DNA of 64,000 bases. Source: Marinobacter vulgaris. GTDB taxonomy: Bacteria > Pseudomonadota > Gammaproteobacteria > Pseudomonadales > Oleiphilaceae. Shown here piece by piece: positions 17,894-27,705 of this stretch; within the stretch, counting starts at the first letter, position 1; every line of letters begins with the position of its first letter. The DNA lies in assembly GCF_003344045.1 (NCBI RefSeq), contig NZ_QFWX01000003.1, positions 496,001 through 560,000 on the forward strand, read 5' to 3'. Both the position numbers and the translations under genes were made by a program. The notes under the pieces are model-generated. The model searched no databases. It worked only from the letters and a program-made list of their open reading frames with translations, and was not told the origin of the DNA.

Positions 17894-18078
17894 TGGCTCC
17901 ACCATACTTGTGTTATATCAAGGGGTGCGACAATCTGCCCCTATCGGATTTGTAGTCATGTTTAGTAGCATGACAATGATCTGCCGGTAATAACAACATA
18001 ACAAAATGAGCTAAGGCAGCGGCTGAACGGGTTCGCTGAGCCTGTTCGTTATGATGTAAACATTACCGGAGGGTTCCC

Positions 18079-19509
18079 ATGGAACTAGATCCGCTCATTT
18101 TATCGCGAATCCAGTTCGCGTTCGTGGTGTCATTCCACGCCATTTTCCCTGTCTTTACCATCGGGCTGGCGTCCTACATTGCCGTGCTCGAGGCTCTGGC
18201 TTTTAAAACGGGAAATCCCGCCTGGGTGAAGCTTTCTGCCTTCTGGACCAAGGTATTTGCGGTCGTCTTCGGGATGGGCGTGGTTTCGGGCATCGTCATG
18301 TCCTTCCAGTTTGGCACCAATTGGAGCAATTTTGCTCAGGCCACTGCCAATTTCCTGGGGCCAATGCTGAGCTACGAGGTAGTCACGGCCTTCTTCCTCG
18401 AAGCTGCATTCCTGGGTGTGCTGCTGTTCGGGCGCGATAAGGTGCCCGCCGGCGTACACCTCTTTGCCGCAATCATGGTGGCAACGGGTACCTTTATTTC
18501 CTCTTTCTGGATCCTGTCGGCCAACAGCTGGATGCATACGCCTGCCGGTACCGAGTTCCGCGATGGAGTGTTCTTCGTTACCTCCTGGAGTGAGGCGATA
18601 TTCAACCCCTCTTTTCCCTACCGTTTCACTCACATGGTTCTGGCGTCATTCCTGACCGGGTCCTTCGTCGTCGCTGGTGTCAGTGCCTGGTATCTGCTTC
18701 GCAAGCGTGAGGTTGATGCCAACCGCCGCGCCCTGTCCATGAGCCTGTGGCTGATTCTGATTATTGCGCCGACACAGGCGGTTGTGGGCGACTTTCACGG
18801 CCTGAACACGATGGAGCACCAACCCATGAAAGTCGCAGCCATGGAGGGTAACTGGGAAACCTCCCGCAATGTGCCGCTGCTGTTGTTTGCGATTCCGGAC
18901 CAGGAAAACCAGACCAACCGTTTCGAGGTCGGCATTCCCAGCCTGGCGAGCTTCATTCTTACCCACGAGTGGGATGGAGAGGTTCCCGGGCTGAATGAGG
19001 TGGCTGTAGAGGAGCAACCGCCGGTGGCTATTGTGTTCTGGTCTTTCCGGGTAATGGTCGGCCTTGGCCTGCTGATGATTGTGTTTGCCGTTGCGGGGCT
19101 GGTACTCCGGGCTGGTGGTCGTTACTGGCAGACACCATGGTTTTTGCAGGGCTTGAGGGTGATGAGCCTGACACCGTTTGTTGCGGTGCTGGCCGGATGG
19201 TTTGTAACGGAGATTGGCCGCGCGCCCTGGCTGGTGCAGGGGTTGATGACCCATAGCCAGGCTGTCACACCGTCCCTGACAGGTGGTATGGCGCTGTTCT
19301 CGCTGATTGGTTATATCGTCGTCTATGCGCTGGTGTTCACTGCCGGTGTCTATTATTTGATGCGGGTTCTGTACGTAGGCATGGAGGACACTGACGTCGA
19401 CGGGGAAAATGAGTCTGATCGGCCAAAACGCCCCTTCTCTGCGACTCACGTTCCGTTCGAGATAGATGATGACACCACTTACAAGCCACTGAACCAGGGA
19501 GGACACTGA
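18079..19509 (+). CDS. cioA: Cytochrome bd-type quinol oxidase subunit I, cyanide-insensitive type
   Basis: 476 residues with about nine membrane helices. H20 (in VVSFHAIFP) matches the haem b595 ligand of CydA, and the His in YRFTHMVLAS matches the b558 ligand. The conserved GRAPWLVQG motif is present near residue 376. The protein lacks the long Q-loop insertion of E. coli CydA and has the short length typical of Pseudomonas CioA. It oxidises quinol and reduces oxygen at the inner membrane. GGAGGG lies 6 nt before the ATG. First gene of cioA-cioB-cydD-cydC. Confidence 0.93.
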   Translation: MELDPLILSRIQFAFVVSFHAIFPVFTIGLASYIAVLEALAFKTGNPAWVKLSAFWTKVFAVVFGMGVVSGIVMSFQFGTNWSNFAQATANFLGPMLSYEVVTAFFLEAAFLGVLLFGRDKVPAGVHLFAAIMVATGTFISSFWILSANSWMHTPAGTEFRDGVFFVTSWSEAIFNPSFPYRFTHMVLASFLTGSFVVAGVSAWYLLRKREVDANRRALSMSLWLILIIAPTQAVVGDFHGLNTMEHQPMKVAAMEGNWETSRNVPLLLFAIPDQENQTNRFEVGIPSLASFILTHEWDGEVPGLNEVAVEEQPPVAIVFWSFRVMVGLGLLMIVFAVAGLVLRAGGRYWQTPWFLQGLRVMSLTPFVAVLAGWFVTEIGRAPWLVQGLMTHSQAVTPSLTGGMALFSLIGYIVVYALVFTAGVYYLMRVLYVGMEDTDVDGENESDRPKRPFSATHVPFEIDDDTTYKPLNQGGH

Positions 19510-19511
19510 CT

Positions 19512-20513
19512 ATGGAACTGTTTGATCTGGTTCTGATCTGGGCATTCATTATCGGTTTTGGCGTCATCATGTATGTAGTGATGGATGGTTTTGACCTTGG
19601 CATGGGCATTCTCTTTCCTTTCGCCCCCACCGAAGAAGACAGGGACACCATGATGAACACCGTAGCGCCGGTCTGGGATGGCAACGAGACCTGGCTGGTG
19701 CTGGGTGGCGCCGGTCTTCTGGCGGCGTTTCCCCTGGTGTATACCACCGTTTTGCCGGCGCTATACATCGGTGTGTTCCTGATGTTGGCAGGGCTGATCT
19801 TCCGGGGTATCGCGTTCGAGTTCCGTTTCAAGGCCAATACCTCCCGCTATCTCTGGAACTGGGCCTTTGCCGGTGGCTCGACAGTCGCGGCGTTTGCCCA
19901 GGGCGCCGTGGTTGGGTCCTATATTCAGGGTTACGAGATCACGAACCGGGTTTACACTGGCGGTGCGCTGGACTGGCTGACTCCCTTCACCGTCTTGACC
20001 GGTTTCGGGCTGCTTGCCGGCTATGCACTGCTGGGTTCTACCTGGCTGATCATGAAAACCGAAGGCCGGTTGCAGGAATGGGCTTACCGAATCACTATTC
20101 CGTTGTTGCTGGCCGTGCTGGGCGTTTTCGCCATCATCAGTATCTGGACACCCTTCGTGGACGAGATGGTAAAAGACCGCTGGTTCTCCAATATCACTCT
20201 TATCTGGATATTGCCGGCGCTGAGTCTGCTTTGTGCCTTCCAGATTTTCCGGTCAGTGCGTAACCGCTTTGAGGGTATGCCTTTTGTCGCAACTCTGGGG
20301 CTGTTCATATTCACCTACCTGGGCTTGATTGTCAGCCGCTGGCCTTACGTGGTGCCGCCGGATATTACCCTCTGGGATGCGGCTTCTGCCTACGAATCCC
20401 AGTTGTTCCTGTTGATCGGCCTGGTCTTCGTAATTCCCGTCGTGCTTGCCTACACCGCCTGGACTTACTGGGTGTTCCGGGGCAAGGTGCGCGCCGGCGA
20501 GGGCTACCACTAG
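19512..20513 (+). CDS. cioB: Cytochrome bd-type quinol oxidase subunit II
   Basis: 333 residues, eight or so membrane helices, with the CydB signature VMDGFDLGMG near residue 20, WDGNETWLVLGG near 55 and a RGIAFEFRFK motif near 100. It begins 2 nt after cioA and pairs with it. The stop TAG is immediately followed by the GTG of cydD, so the four genes form one operon. Confidence 0.94.
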   Translation: MELFDLVLIWAFIIGFGVIMYVVMDGFDLGMGILFPFAPTEEDRDTMMNTVAPVWDGNETWLVLGGAGLLAAFPLVYTTVLPALYIGVFLMLAGLIFRGIAFEFRFKANTSRYLWNWAFAGGSTVAAFAQGAVVGSYIQGYEITNRVYTGGALDWLTPFTVLTGFGLLAGYALLGSTWLIMKTEGRLQEWAYRITIPLLLAVLGVFAIISIWTPFVDEMVKDRWFSNITLIWILPALSLLCAFQIFRSVRNRFEGMPFVATLGLFIFTYLGLIVSRWPYVVPPDITLWDAASAYESQLFLLIGLVFVIPVVLAYTAWTYWVFRGKVRAGEGYH

Positions 20514-22184
20514 GTGGCGGATCAGGCCGCTGCCCGGCGTTGGTTAGGCGGGCTGGCAGCCCACAGCCGCCCGCTGATACTGGCCACGGTATCTGCGGGT
20601 ATTGTGGTCGGTATCGCCACCATCGCGCAGATGGCTTTTCTGGCGGGGATTATCCACCAGGGCATCGTCGCCAGGGCGCCGGTTGAAGAGCTCACGTTGC
20701 TGTTTACCGGCGCTGTTGCCGCCATACTGATCAGGGGCATTGCCCAGGGACTTCAGGCCCGGTTCGCAGCCCGGTGCAGCCGTAAAGTCCGCAGCGAGGT
20801 GCGTCACCGGATAAACCGGTGCTGGCGGGCTACCGGGCCGGTTGCCATGGGGCAGATTTCAGCAGGCACTCTCGCCCGGGAATGGCTCGACCATACCGAT
20901 GCCCTGCACGGTTATTTTGCCCGTTTTCTGCCACAGATGATTCTGGCCGTCGTCGTGCCGCTACTGATTCTGGGGGTGGTGTTCTGGCTGGACTGGCTGG
21001 CCGGCATATTCCTGCTGCTGGCCGCCCCCCTCATCCCGTTGTTCATGGCCCTGGTGGGCATGGGCGCCGAAAAACTGAACCAGCAGCACTTCCAGACCAT
21101 TGGCAGGCTGTCGGGGCAGTTCCTCGACAAGGTGCGCGGGCTGACAACCCTGCAGTTGTTCGGGCAGACAACGCCAGCAGCAGAAACCCTGCGCAAACGT
21201 TCCGATGATTATCGTCGCGTTACCATGAAAACTCTGAAGGTAGCCTTTCTGTCTTCTGCCGTACTTGAGTTCTTCTCGTCGGTGGCGATTGCCGTCGTGG
21301 CGATCTATATCGGCTTAGGGCTTCTGGGCTATATCAGCTATGGGCCATCGCAAGATCTCACACTGTTCTCGGGTTTACTGGTGCTGTTGCTGGCACCGGA
21401 GTTTTTCCAGCCATTGCGCCTGTTGTCCCAGCATTATCACGATCGCGCTGCGGCCATGGGTGCCGGCGCGGAAATCGTGGAACGGCTACAGAAGCTGGAC
21501 AATGTCAGGTCTCCGACACCAGCGCCAACCCCCCAGCAGGCACCGGATGTGGTTGCTGTGCGTGGTCTGACTCTGGTCTACGATGCCGAGCGGCCAGTAC
21601 TGGACCAGGTGTCGCTGGACATCAAGAAAGGCGATGTAATCGCCCTCACCGGTCCCTCCGGTGGTGGCAAGTCGTCGTTGTTATACCTGATGGCGGGCTT
21701 TATGGAGCCGGACCAGGGCAGTATTTCAGTATTTGGGGCCAAACCGGGGGCGGTTGCCTTTGGCTGGCTGGGCCAATCCCCGTTTCTGGTACATGGAACC
21801 TGGGCCGACAACCTCCGCCTCACGACTCCCGATGCTACCGACATCGCTATCGAAACCGCCCTGCATCAGGTTGGCCTTGGCGATCTGCTCAAGAGCCGGG
21901 AAAAGGGTATTTACAGCAGAATCACCGAGGATGGCCAGGGTCTGTCCGGCGGTCAGGCCCGCCGTCTGAGCCTGGCACGGGTGTTCGTGGCCAATTACGA
22001 CCTGATTTTGCTTGATGAACCCACAGCGGGACTGGATAGCGACAGTGAAATCTATATTCTTGAGGCGCTTCGCAAGCTGGCCCTGGCCGGCAAGACACTG
22101 ATCTTTGCCACGCACCATCAGGCGCTACTGACCCTGGCGAACCGCACCTTGCTGGTAACCGCCGGAGGAGTGCACGATGCGTGA
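20514..22184 (+). CDS. cydD: Thiol reductant ABC exporter subunit CydD
   Basis: 556 residues: a six-helix exporter membrane domain (~1-310), then an ATPase with Walker A GPSGGGKSS, signature LSGGQARR, Walker B LILLDEPTAG and H-loop THH. CydDC exports cysteine and glutathione and is required for assembly of bd oxidases, which fits its place after cioAB. The GTG start directly abuts the cioB stop; ribosome site is only a GAGG 12 nt upstream, so translation probably depends on coupling. Confidence 0.92.
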   Translation: MADQAAARRWLGGLAAHSRPLILATVSAGIVVGIATIAQMAFLAGIIHQGIVARAPVEELTLLFTGAVAAILIRGIAQGLQARFAARCSRKVRSEVRHRINRCWRATGPVAMGQISAGTLAREWLDHTDALHGYFARFLPQMILAVVVPLLILGVVFWLDWLAGIFLLLAAPLIPLFMALVGMGAEKLNQQHFQTIGRLSGQFLDKVRGLTTLQLFGQTTPAAETLRKRSDDYRRVTMKTLKVAFLSSAVLEFFSSVAIAVVAIYIGLGLLGYISYGPSQDLTLFSGLLVLLLAPEFFQPLRLLSQHYHDRAAAMGAGAEIVERLQKLDNVRSPTPAPTPQQAPDVVAVRGLTLVYDAERPVLDQVSLDIKKGDVIALTGPSGGGKSSLLYLMAGFMEPDQGSISVFGAKPGAVAFGWLGQSPFLVHGTWADNLRLTTPDATDIAIETALHQVGLGDLLKSREKGIYSRITEDGQGLSGGQARRLSLARVFVANYDLILLDEPTAGLDSDSEIYILEALRKLALAGKTLIFATHHQALLTLANRTLLVTAGGVHDA

Positions 22185-23793
22185 ATTGCGGCCCTGGCTG
22201 GCCCTGATATTTCGCCGCCCCGTCCGCTTGGTGGTTGGTGGACTGCTGATACTGGCTACCCTGCTCGCCGGGATGGGGCTGCTGGCGCTGTCCGGCTGGT
22301 TCATTACCGCCACCGCCCTCACCGGCCTGCTGCTGGCCGCCGGCGTGCAGGCATCACTCAATCTGTACGCTCCCGGCGGGGGCATCCGCTTCTTCGCGCT
22401 CGCCCGCACGGTTGCCCGTTATGCCGAGCGGGTTTATAACCACGATACAGTGCTGCGCCTGTTAACGGATATCCGGGTGGCGCTGTTTGAACGGCTTTGC
22501 GTCTCTGCGCGACACCGCAGGAGCGCGTTACGGGGTCCCCAGTGGCTCTCCAGGTTAACCAACGATGTCGATGCCCTGGAAACGCTGTATCTGCGCCTGA
22601 TCGCCCCTGCGGCGCTTGCTGCGCTGGTAACGGTCTTGATCATTGTCGTTGCCGGTGTGTTCTACAGCCGGGAACTGGCAACGGGCCTTATGATTATGCT
22701 GATCCCTGCTTTGCTGATTGCCACGATTGTGGTTTACCTGCGCACCCGTCACCTGGTCTATCGGCAAACAGACGCCCGCGAACGGGTAAGGACGGATGTC
22801 ATCGAGCATATTGAGGGTTTCGCGGAACTGACGGCGGCAGGTCGTACCGGCAAACACGCCGCCCTGTGCCTGCGACAGGCTGACCAGATTGCCCACACTG
22901 ACGCCCGGGCAGATACCCGCACCGGCTGGAACCTGGGGCTGGCTCAGGTCATGGTCAATCTGGCCGTTGTGCTGGCGTTGTGGCTGGGGCTTCAGTTATT
23001 CCAGCAAGGCGTTATCACCGGGCCGGTGGTCGTCCTGCTGCCTGTGGCCCTGCTGGGGCTGCTGGAGATCTATTCGATGCTGCCGGACGCGTTTGCCCGG
23101 CTGGGGGGAACCATTGCGTCAGCAGCCAGGCTCAACCGGGATTGCTCGGAGGGGCCCCCACCAGGGTGCGACACCGATCAATCACCGCAAAAGACCTGCA
23201 ATGCTTTGGAGCTGGAACGGGTGACCATCCGCTATGGCGACCATTCTCCGGTGTTGAGCCGTTTTGACCTTGAGATACAGGCAGGCGAATGGGTCGGAAT
23301 CATTGGCAGCTCGGGCTCCGGCAAATCGTCGCTGGCTGAGGTCATATCCGGCCTGGAGCAACCTGCCTCCGGAACCGCACGCCGTCAGGGGGCCGTGTAT
23401 CTCACGCAGCAGACGGTGCTGTTTGAAGACACCCTCAAAGCCAATCTGCAAATTGGCAAACATGACGCCTCCGATGCAGAGCTCTGGCGGGTTCTGGCTC
23501 TGGTGGCGATGGCGGACCGCTTCGCTCACGAACCGGCACAGCTGAACACCTGGCTGGGCTCGATGGGAAGCCAGTTATCCGGCGGCGAAGCCCGGCGTAT
23601 TGCCCTGGCACGGGTGCTGCTGAATGACGCGCCATTACTGGTTCTGGACGAACCGTTTACCGGTGTCGATGCACTAACCCGGGACAGAATTGCAGCAGGG
23701 ATGAAACAGTGGCTGGCAGGAAAAACAGTGGTATCACTCGGGCATGCGCCGGAGGCCTTACCGGCCTCCGACCGAACTATCCGGCTAAGCTGA
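22177..23793 (+). CDS. cydC: Thiol reductant ABC exporter subunit CydC
   Basis: 538 residues with the same exporter architecture as CydD; the ATG overlaps cydD by 8 nt and has GGAGGA 7 nt upstream. Early motif LSGWFITATAL is typical of CydC. ATPase motifs: GSSGSGKSS, LSGGEARR, LLVLDEPFTG. It forms a heterodimer with CydD. Last gene of the operon, convergent with the reductase gene. Confidence 0.92.
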   Translation: MRELRPWLALIFRRPVRLVVGGLLILATLLAGMGLLALSGWFITATALTGLLLAAGVQASLNLYAPGGGIRFFALARTVARYAERVYNHDTVLRLLTDIRVALFERLCVSARHRRSALRGPQWLSRLTNDVDALETLYLRLIAPAALAALVTVLIIVVAGVFYSRELATGLMIMLIPALLIATIVVYLRTRHLVYRQTDARERVRTDVIEHIEGFAELTAAGRTGKHAALCLRQADQIAHTDARADTRTGWNLGLAQVMVNLAVVLALWLGLQLFQQGVITGPVVVLLPVALLGLLEIYSMLPDAFARLGGTIASAARLNRDCSEGPPPGCDTDQSPQKTCNALELERVTIRYGDHSPVLSRFDLEIQAGEWVGIIGSSGSGKSSLAEVISGLEQPASGTARRQGAVYLTQQTVLFEDTLKANLQIGKHDASDAELWRVLALVAMADRFAHEPAQLNTWLGSMGSQLSGGEARRIALARVLLNDAPLLVLDEPFTGVDALTRDRIAAGMKQWLAGKTVVSLGHAPEALPASDRTIRLS

Positions 23794-23806
23794 AGCCGGT
23801 TCAGCT
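23788..23806. terminator. Hairpin between convergent cydC and the reductase gene
   Basis: AGCTGAA (23788-23794) pairs with TTCAGCT (23800-23806) around a five-base loop, spanning both stop codons. It lacks T tracts; a weak two-way stop is possible. Confidence 0.35.
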
Positions 23807-25042
23807 GGTTTCCAGAACCTCAAACGTGAGACCGGCTTTACTGGTCAGGCGTTCGTAAAGTTTGCCATCAAGCAGTGATGATGGCGTCCAGAACCCGCCC
23901 TGTTTATCGCCGTCCACATCGAACGCAAGGCTCATTCCGGCTTCACCCAGCATTTTGCCGGTGGAACCATAACCGGGATCGCGATCGCCGGTCACCTTGG
24001 TCTTGATGGTTTTGCCGTCGGCGGTTTTGCCCACGAATCGCAGGTCATAGAAACCGTTTTTCTGGGCTTCGGGGCTAGGGCCTTCACCCGGCTTGGGCAC
24101 GAACTTCTCAACCACCCACCGCGAGGGCTTGAATGCGGAGGCGGTAAAAAAGCCACCCAGAGCACCGGTAATGGCATAGGCTGCCAGACGGCCCTTCATG
24201 CCCCGGCCAGTCATCATCGCTTCGTCGTAAGTAAACTCCTTACCGTAACGGGCGTTCTGCAAGGCGTTGGAGCGGTGCACAATCCGGGTGTTGATGGCAC
24301 CCATCACGAACGGCGCCAGCCAGACGCCAAAATCCCGGTCGTATTCCGCGCCTTTCAGGCTCGGCTGACGGGTTTTGGAACGGTGCTCCGGCGGGCAGAT
24401 GGAAAACGGATTCGCCAGTTCCTTACGCAGCTTGGGATCCGCTGCTGCCTCCTTGGCCACGTTCATCATGCTGGCTACAGTACCGCCAGAAAACTCGCCC
24501 TTGGCGACTTTTACCCGCATGCGAACATCCTGGCAGGGTGCACCAAAGGTTGCTTCTGCCTGTTGCTGCAGGAACCAGACCCCCATGTCGGAGGGGATGG
24601 AGTCGAAACCACAGCAATGAACGATGCGCGCACCAGAGGCCTTGGCTGTATCCTCGTAGGTTTCCACCATTTTGCGAATCCACTGGACCTCACCGGTCAG
24701 GTCACAGTAGTCAGTTCCGGTCTCGGCGCAGACTTTCACCAGGGGCTCCCCATACAGGGCGTACGGGCCGACTGTAGAAATCACCACGCGGGTCTGTTCA
24801 CACATGGCCTTTAGCGAGCTTTCATCGCTGGCATCTGCCACGATCACTGGCAGTTCCCCTGCCTTTTTACCAAGGCTCTGTTTCAGGGAGCCCAGCTTGC
24901 TTTCGGAACGTCCGGCAATCGCCCAGTGAACGTCCCTGCCAACGCCATAGCTTTCAAACAGGTAGGTGGTAAGGATTTGTCCCACGAAACTGGTGGCACC
25001 GAATACAACGATGTCGTAAGTGGTGTCAGTCTTTGTGCTCAT
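23801..25042 (-). CDS. Saccharopine dehydrogenase-like / trans-acting enoyl reductase family protein
   Basis: 413 residues. A Rossmann fold starts at residue 9 (YDIVVFGATSFVGQILTTYL) with the conserved AIAGRSESKL that follows in this family, then VISTVGPYALYGEPLV and a DLTGEVQW motif. These are hallmarks of the family that includes mycobacterial trans-acting enoyl reductases and plant/animal saccharopine dehydrogenase-like oxidoreductases. It is probably an NAD(P)-dependent reductase acting in lipid metabolism; the substrate is unknown. A helix near residue 288 may attach it to the membrane. Confidence 0.83.
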   Translation of the reverse strand: MSTKTDTTYDIVVFGATSFVGQILTTYLFESYGVGRDVHWAIAGRSESKLGSLKQSLGKKAGELPVIVADASDESSLKAMCEQTRVVISTVGPYALYGEPLVKVCAETGTDYCDLTGEVQWIRKMVETYEDTAKASGARIVHCCGFDSIPSDMGVWFLQQQAEATFGAPCQDVRMRVKVAKGEFSGGTVASMMNVAKEAAADPKLRKELANPFSICPPEHRSKTRQPSLKGAEYDRDFGVWLAPFVMGAINTRIVHRSNALQNARYGKEFTYDEAMMTGRGMKGRLAAYAITGALGGFFTASAFKPSRWVVEKFVPKPGEGPSPEAQKNGFYDLRFVGKTADGKTIKTKVTGDRDPGYGSTGKMLGEAGMSLAFDVDGDKQGGFWTPSSLLDGKLYERLTSKAGLTFEVLETS

Positions 25043-25070
25043 TGATTGTCCTTGAAGTATTCAGTTTCCG

Positions 25071-25496
25071 TTATAGGTTGCCCGCACCGGAGCGGGCAGA
25101 TTTCGCGCCCATCAGTACCAGGAACAGTGCAACGCCGAGCCCCCAGAAACCGTTGAGAACCAGTCCGCCGACCCAGGTCTGCGCGGATACCGCCAGTCCT
25201 TTGAGCGGGAAAACAACCAGCATCGCCACGGCGGTTGGCCCGATGGCGCCCACTATTACATTACCCAACCAGAACTTAAAGCCATTGAGACGCCGGAGAA
25301 TGGCCCAGAGCAACATTCCCCACAGCCCGCCAAAGAATGCCAGCGAGAAGACGGCCGGTACTCCCAGGGGCGGCACCGGATTAAGGTTGAACGGCGCCGA
25401 TGGCACTATGCCCGCGAAATAGAACAGGGCAAATAGGCCCTGATGAAAAATCAGTGTTGCGAGAAAGCCACTAACAAACGCTTTTAACCAGATCAT
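25071..25496 (-). CDS. Small membrane protein of unknown function
   Basis: 141 residues with four probable helices: WLKAFVSGFLATLIFHQG, the VFSLAFFGGLWGMLLWAIL region, VIVGAIGPTAVAMLVVF and the C-terminal LNGFWGLGVALFLVL. The ATG at 25496 is preferred for AAGGAT 7 nt upstream. It lies 28 nt upstream of the reductase gene on the same strand, so the two are probably co-transcribed. I recognise no named family. Confidence 0.7.
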   Translation of the reverse strand: MIWLKAFVSGFLATLIFHQGLFALFYFAGIVPSAPFNLNPVPPLGVPAVFSLAFFGGLWGMLLWAILRRLNGFKFWLGNVIVGAIGPTAVAMLVVFPLKGLAVSAQTWVGGLVLNGFWGLGVALFLVLMGAKSARSGAGNL

Positions 25497-25555
25497 GCTG
25501 TTATCCTTATTCAAGTTTGGGCGACACCGCACACTTACCCATGAGCCACCTAACC

Positions 25556-25582
25556 AAAAAAGGCACCCGTAGGTGCCTTTTT
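25556..25582. terminator. Bidirectional terminator downstream of etfA
   Basis: AAAAAGGCACC, a four-base loop, and GGTGCCTTTTT form an 11-bp hairpin with A and T runs. It stops leftward transcription from etfBA before the small membrane protein gene. Confidence 0.9.
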
Positions 25583-25598
25583 CAGAATGATTAGAAGG

Positions 25599-26540
25599 TT
25601 AAAGTACCTTCTTCAATTCTTCCTCAAGTTGCGGAACCGCTTCAAACAGGTCCGCGACCAGGCCGTAGTCGGCAACCTGGAAGATCGGCGCTTCCTCGTC
25701 CTTGTTGATTGCAACAATCACTTTGGACTCGGACATACCTGCCCAGTGCTGAATGGCACCGGAAATGCCGACCGCGATGTAAAGCTGTGGCGCAACGATT
25801 TTGCCGGTCTGACCAACCTGCATGTCGTTGGGAACAAAGCCGGCGTCTACGGCGGCGCGGGAAGCGCCGACAGCAGCACCCAAGAGGTCTGCTATCTGTT
25901 CCAGCATCTTGAAGTTCTCGCCGTTCTGCATGCCACGGCCACCAGAAACCACAATACCGGCACTTGCCAGGTCCGGACGGTCAGACTGAGCCATTTCCTC
26001 GTTGATAAACTGGGAAAGGCCTGCGTCTTTGACAACGTCCAGAGATTCGACCGTGGCGGAACCACCCTCACCAGCAACCGGATCAAAGGCCGTCGGGCGA
26101 ACCGTGATAACCTTGATGCTGTCAGAGGATTTGACAGTGGCCATGGCGTTACCAGCGTAGATTGGCCGAACAAAGGTGTCTTCGGACTCAACGCGCATGA
26201 TGTCGGATACCTGGGCAACGTCCAGCAGTGCAGCAACCCGCGGCATGAAATCTTTGCCAGTGGTACCGGCGGCCGCCAGAATGTGGCTGTAATCTTTTCC
26301 GACTTCAGCAACCAGCTCACCCAGGTTTTCGCCAAGGAAGTGACCGTAAACCGCGTTGTCAGCAACCAATACCTTGCTGACGCCCTCGGCCTTTGCTGCT
26401 GCTTCGCCTACAGCACCGCAGTTTTCGCCGGCAACCAGGACGTCGATGTCACCACCGATGGCCTTGGCAGCCGCCACAACGTTCAGAGTCGCCTGCTTCA
26501 GGCTGCTGTTGTCATGTTCAGCAATTACAAGGATGCTCAT
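25599..26540 (-). CDS. etfA: Electron transfer flavoprotein alpha subunit
   Basis: 313 residues. The C-terminal FAD-binding region is clear: [14 protein letters not shown] near residue 200, [23 protein letters not shown] near 250, and [12 protein letters not shown] near 285. With EtfB it takes electrons from acyl-CoA dehydrogenases and passes them to ETF-ubiquinone oxidoreductase. It follows etfB with no intergenic space. Confidence 0.95.
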   Translation of the reverse strand: MSILVIAEHDNSSLKQATLNVVAAAKAIGGDIDVLVAGENCGAVGEAAAKAEGVSKVLVADNAVYGHFLGENLGELVAEVGKDYSHILAAAGTTGKDFMPRVAALLDVAQVSDIMRVESEDTFVRPIYAGNAMATVKSSDSIKVITVRPTAFDPVAGEGGSATVESLDVVKDAGLSQFINEEMAQSDRPDLASAGIVVSGGRGMQNGENFKMLEQIADLLGAAVGASRAAVDAGFVPNDMQVGQTGKIVAPQLYIAVGISGAIQHWAGMSESKVIVAINKDEEAPIFQVADYGLVADLFEAVPQLEEELKKVL

Positions 26541-27290
26541 TCAGATCACCTTCGCTTCGTTCTTCAGTTTGTCGACCAGCTCAGCTACGTCAGCAACCTT
26601 CACGCCCGCCTGGCGAGAGGCAGGAGCCTCTACCTTCAGGGTAGAAAGGCGCGGAGCAAGCTCAACACCCAGATCAGCCGGGGTCATGGAGTCCAGCGGC
26701 TTCTTCTTGGCCTTCATAATGTTCGGCAGAGAAGCGTAACGCGGCTCATTCAGACGCAGGTCAGTGGTGACTACCGCAGGCAGCTTCAGAGCGACGGTCA
26801 TCAGGCCGCCGTCGACCTCACGGGTAACGTTTACTTTTTCGCCTTCAACAACGACTTCAGAGGCAAAGGTACCCTGCCCCATGCCAGTCAGTGCGGCAAG
26901 CATCTGGCCAGTCTGGTTGTTGTCGGAATCGATTGACTGTTTGCCGAGGATGACCAGCTTGGGCTCTTCCTTCTCAACCACACTCTTGAGCAGCTTGGCC
27001 GCTTCGAGAGACTGAACCTCTTCGTCTGTTTCGATGTGAATACCGCGGTCTGCACCCAGAGCCAGAGCGGTACGGATTTGCTCCTGGCAGGCCTTCGGGC
27101 CGATGGATACCACCACAATTTCGCTGGCAACACCCTTCTCTTTAAGGCGAACCGCTTCTTCAACAGCGATTTCGCAGAACGGGTTCATTGCCATTTTGAC
27201 GTTGGCGAGATCAACGCCGGTGTTGTCCGGCTTGACGCGCACCTTCACGTTGTAGTCGATAACTCGTTTTACAGCGACCAGAACCTTCAT
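26541..27290 (-). CDS. etfB: Electron transfer flavoprotein beta subunit
   Basis: 249 residues starting [20 protein letters not shown], with the AMP-binding region [17 protein letters not shown] and the recognition-loop [21 protein letters not shown] used to contact dehydrogenases. GAGGA stands 6 nt before the ATG. It heads the etfBA pair and is divergent from the ETF-QO gene. Confidence 0.95.
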   Translation of the reverse strand: MKVLVAVKRVIDYNVKVRVKPDNTGVDLANVKMAMNPFCEIAVEEAVRLKEKGVASEIVVVSIGPKACQEQIRTALALGADRGIHIETDEEVQSLEAAKLLKSVVEKEEPKLVILGKQSIDSDNNQTGQMLAALTGMGQGTFASEVVVEGEKVNVTREVDGGLMTVALKLPAVVTTDLRLNEPRYASLPNIMKAKKKPLDSMTPADLGVELAPRLSTLKVEAPASRQAGVKVADVAELVDKLKNEAKVI

Positions 27291-27705
27291 AGATTCCTCG
27301 TTCTTCTACGATGAGTTTACATTTGAGAACAGCACATGCTTGCGGGGCCTGCTGTCTGTAAGGGCGTCATAATACTGCAGGCAAAGGGCACCGGGGTCAA
27401 TAGTCCCTCAGGACCATGAAAAGCCGCGCTTGCGGCCACGGAACACCCGTTGACTCCACCTGAGCGTGAGACGATACTAGAAAACGACTCAAAAAACACG
27501 TTTTAGCCCAGCACTGATTAACAATGCCAAAGGTAGGCCCAAATTTCAAACAAACGTTTGTTTGATTTATCAATTGCGGTATCCTTTTGGTTAACAGAAC
27601 AGGGGCTTTCGCTTTGTGGGAGTCGTCTGCAGCCCGTTTTAACGGTATGATGGCGCCCCTGAGAAATTGCCTGTTGGCATCACTAAAAAAGATGAGGAGA
27701 CCAAC
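27291..27705. other. Divergent promoter region between etfBA and ETF-QO
   Basis: No gene is supported. The region carries promoters in both directions and the 18-bp palindrome at 27547-27564, listed separately. I see no strong sigma-70 match by eye on either strand. Confidence 0.6.
27547..27564. promoter_or_regulatory. 18-bp palindrome, PsrA-like operator
   Basis: CAAACAAACGTTTGTTTG is a perfect palindrome and contains the PsrA pattern (G/C)AAAC-N(2-4)-GTTT(G/C). In Pseudomonas, PsrA is a TetR-family repressor, released by long-chain fatty acids, that controls beta-oxidation and related genes. The placement between etfBA and ETF-QO suits control of both. The regulator gene is not in this window. 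Confidence 0.7.

Noticed and set aside
17908-17921. FNR/ANR-like box TTGTG-TTAT-ATCAA upstream of cioA
   Set aside because: Only 8 of 10 defined bases match, and it is closer to the methyltransferase start than to cioA; too weak to call.
18025-18047. GAACGGG / CCTGTTC hairpin in the cioA leader
   Set aside because: Short, with a G-U pair, and no downstream signal to show a regulatory role.
25587-26936. 449-codon open frame on the + strand across etfA and etfB
   Set aside because: It is antisense to two clear genes with strong family motifs; the translation has no recognisable domain.
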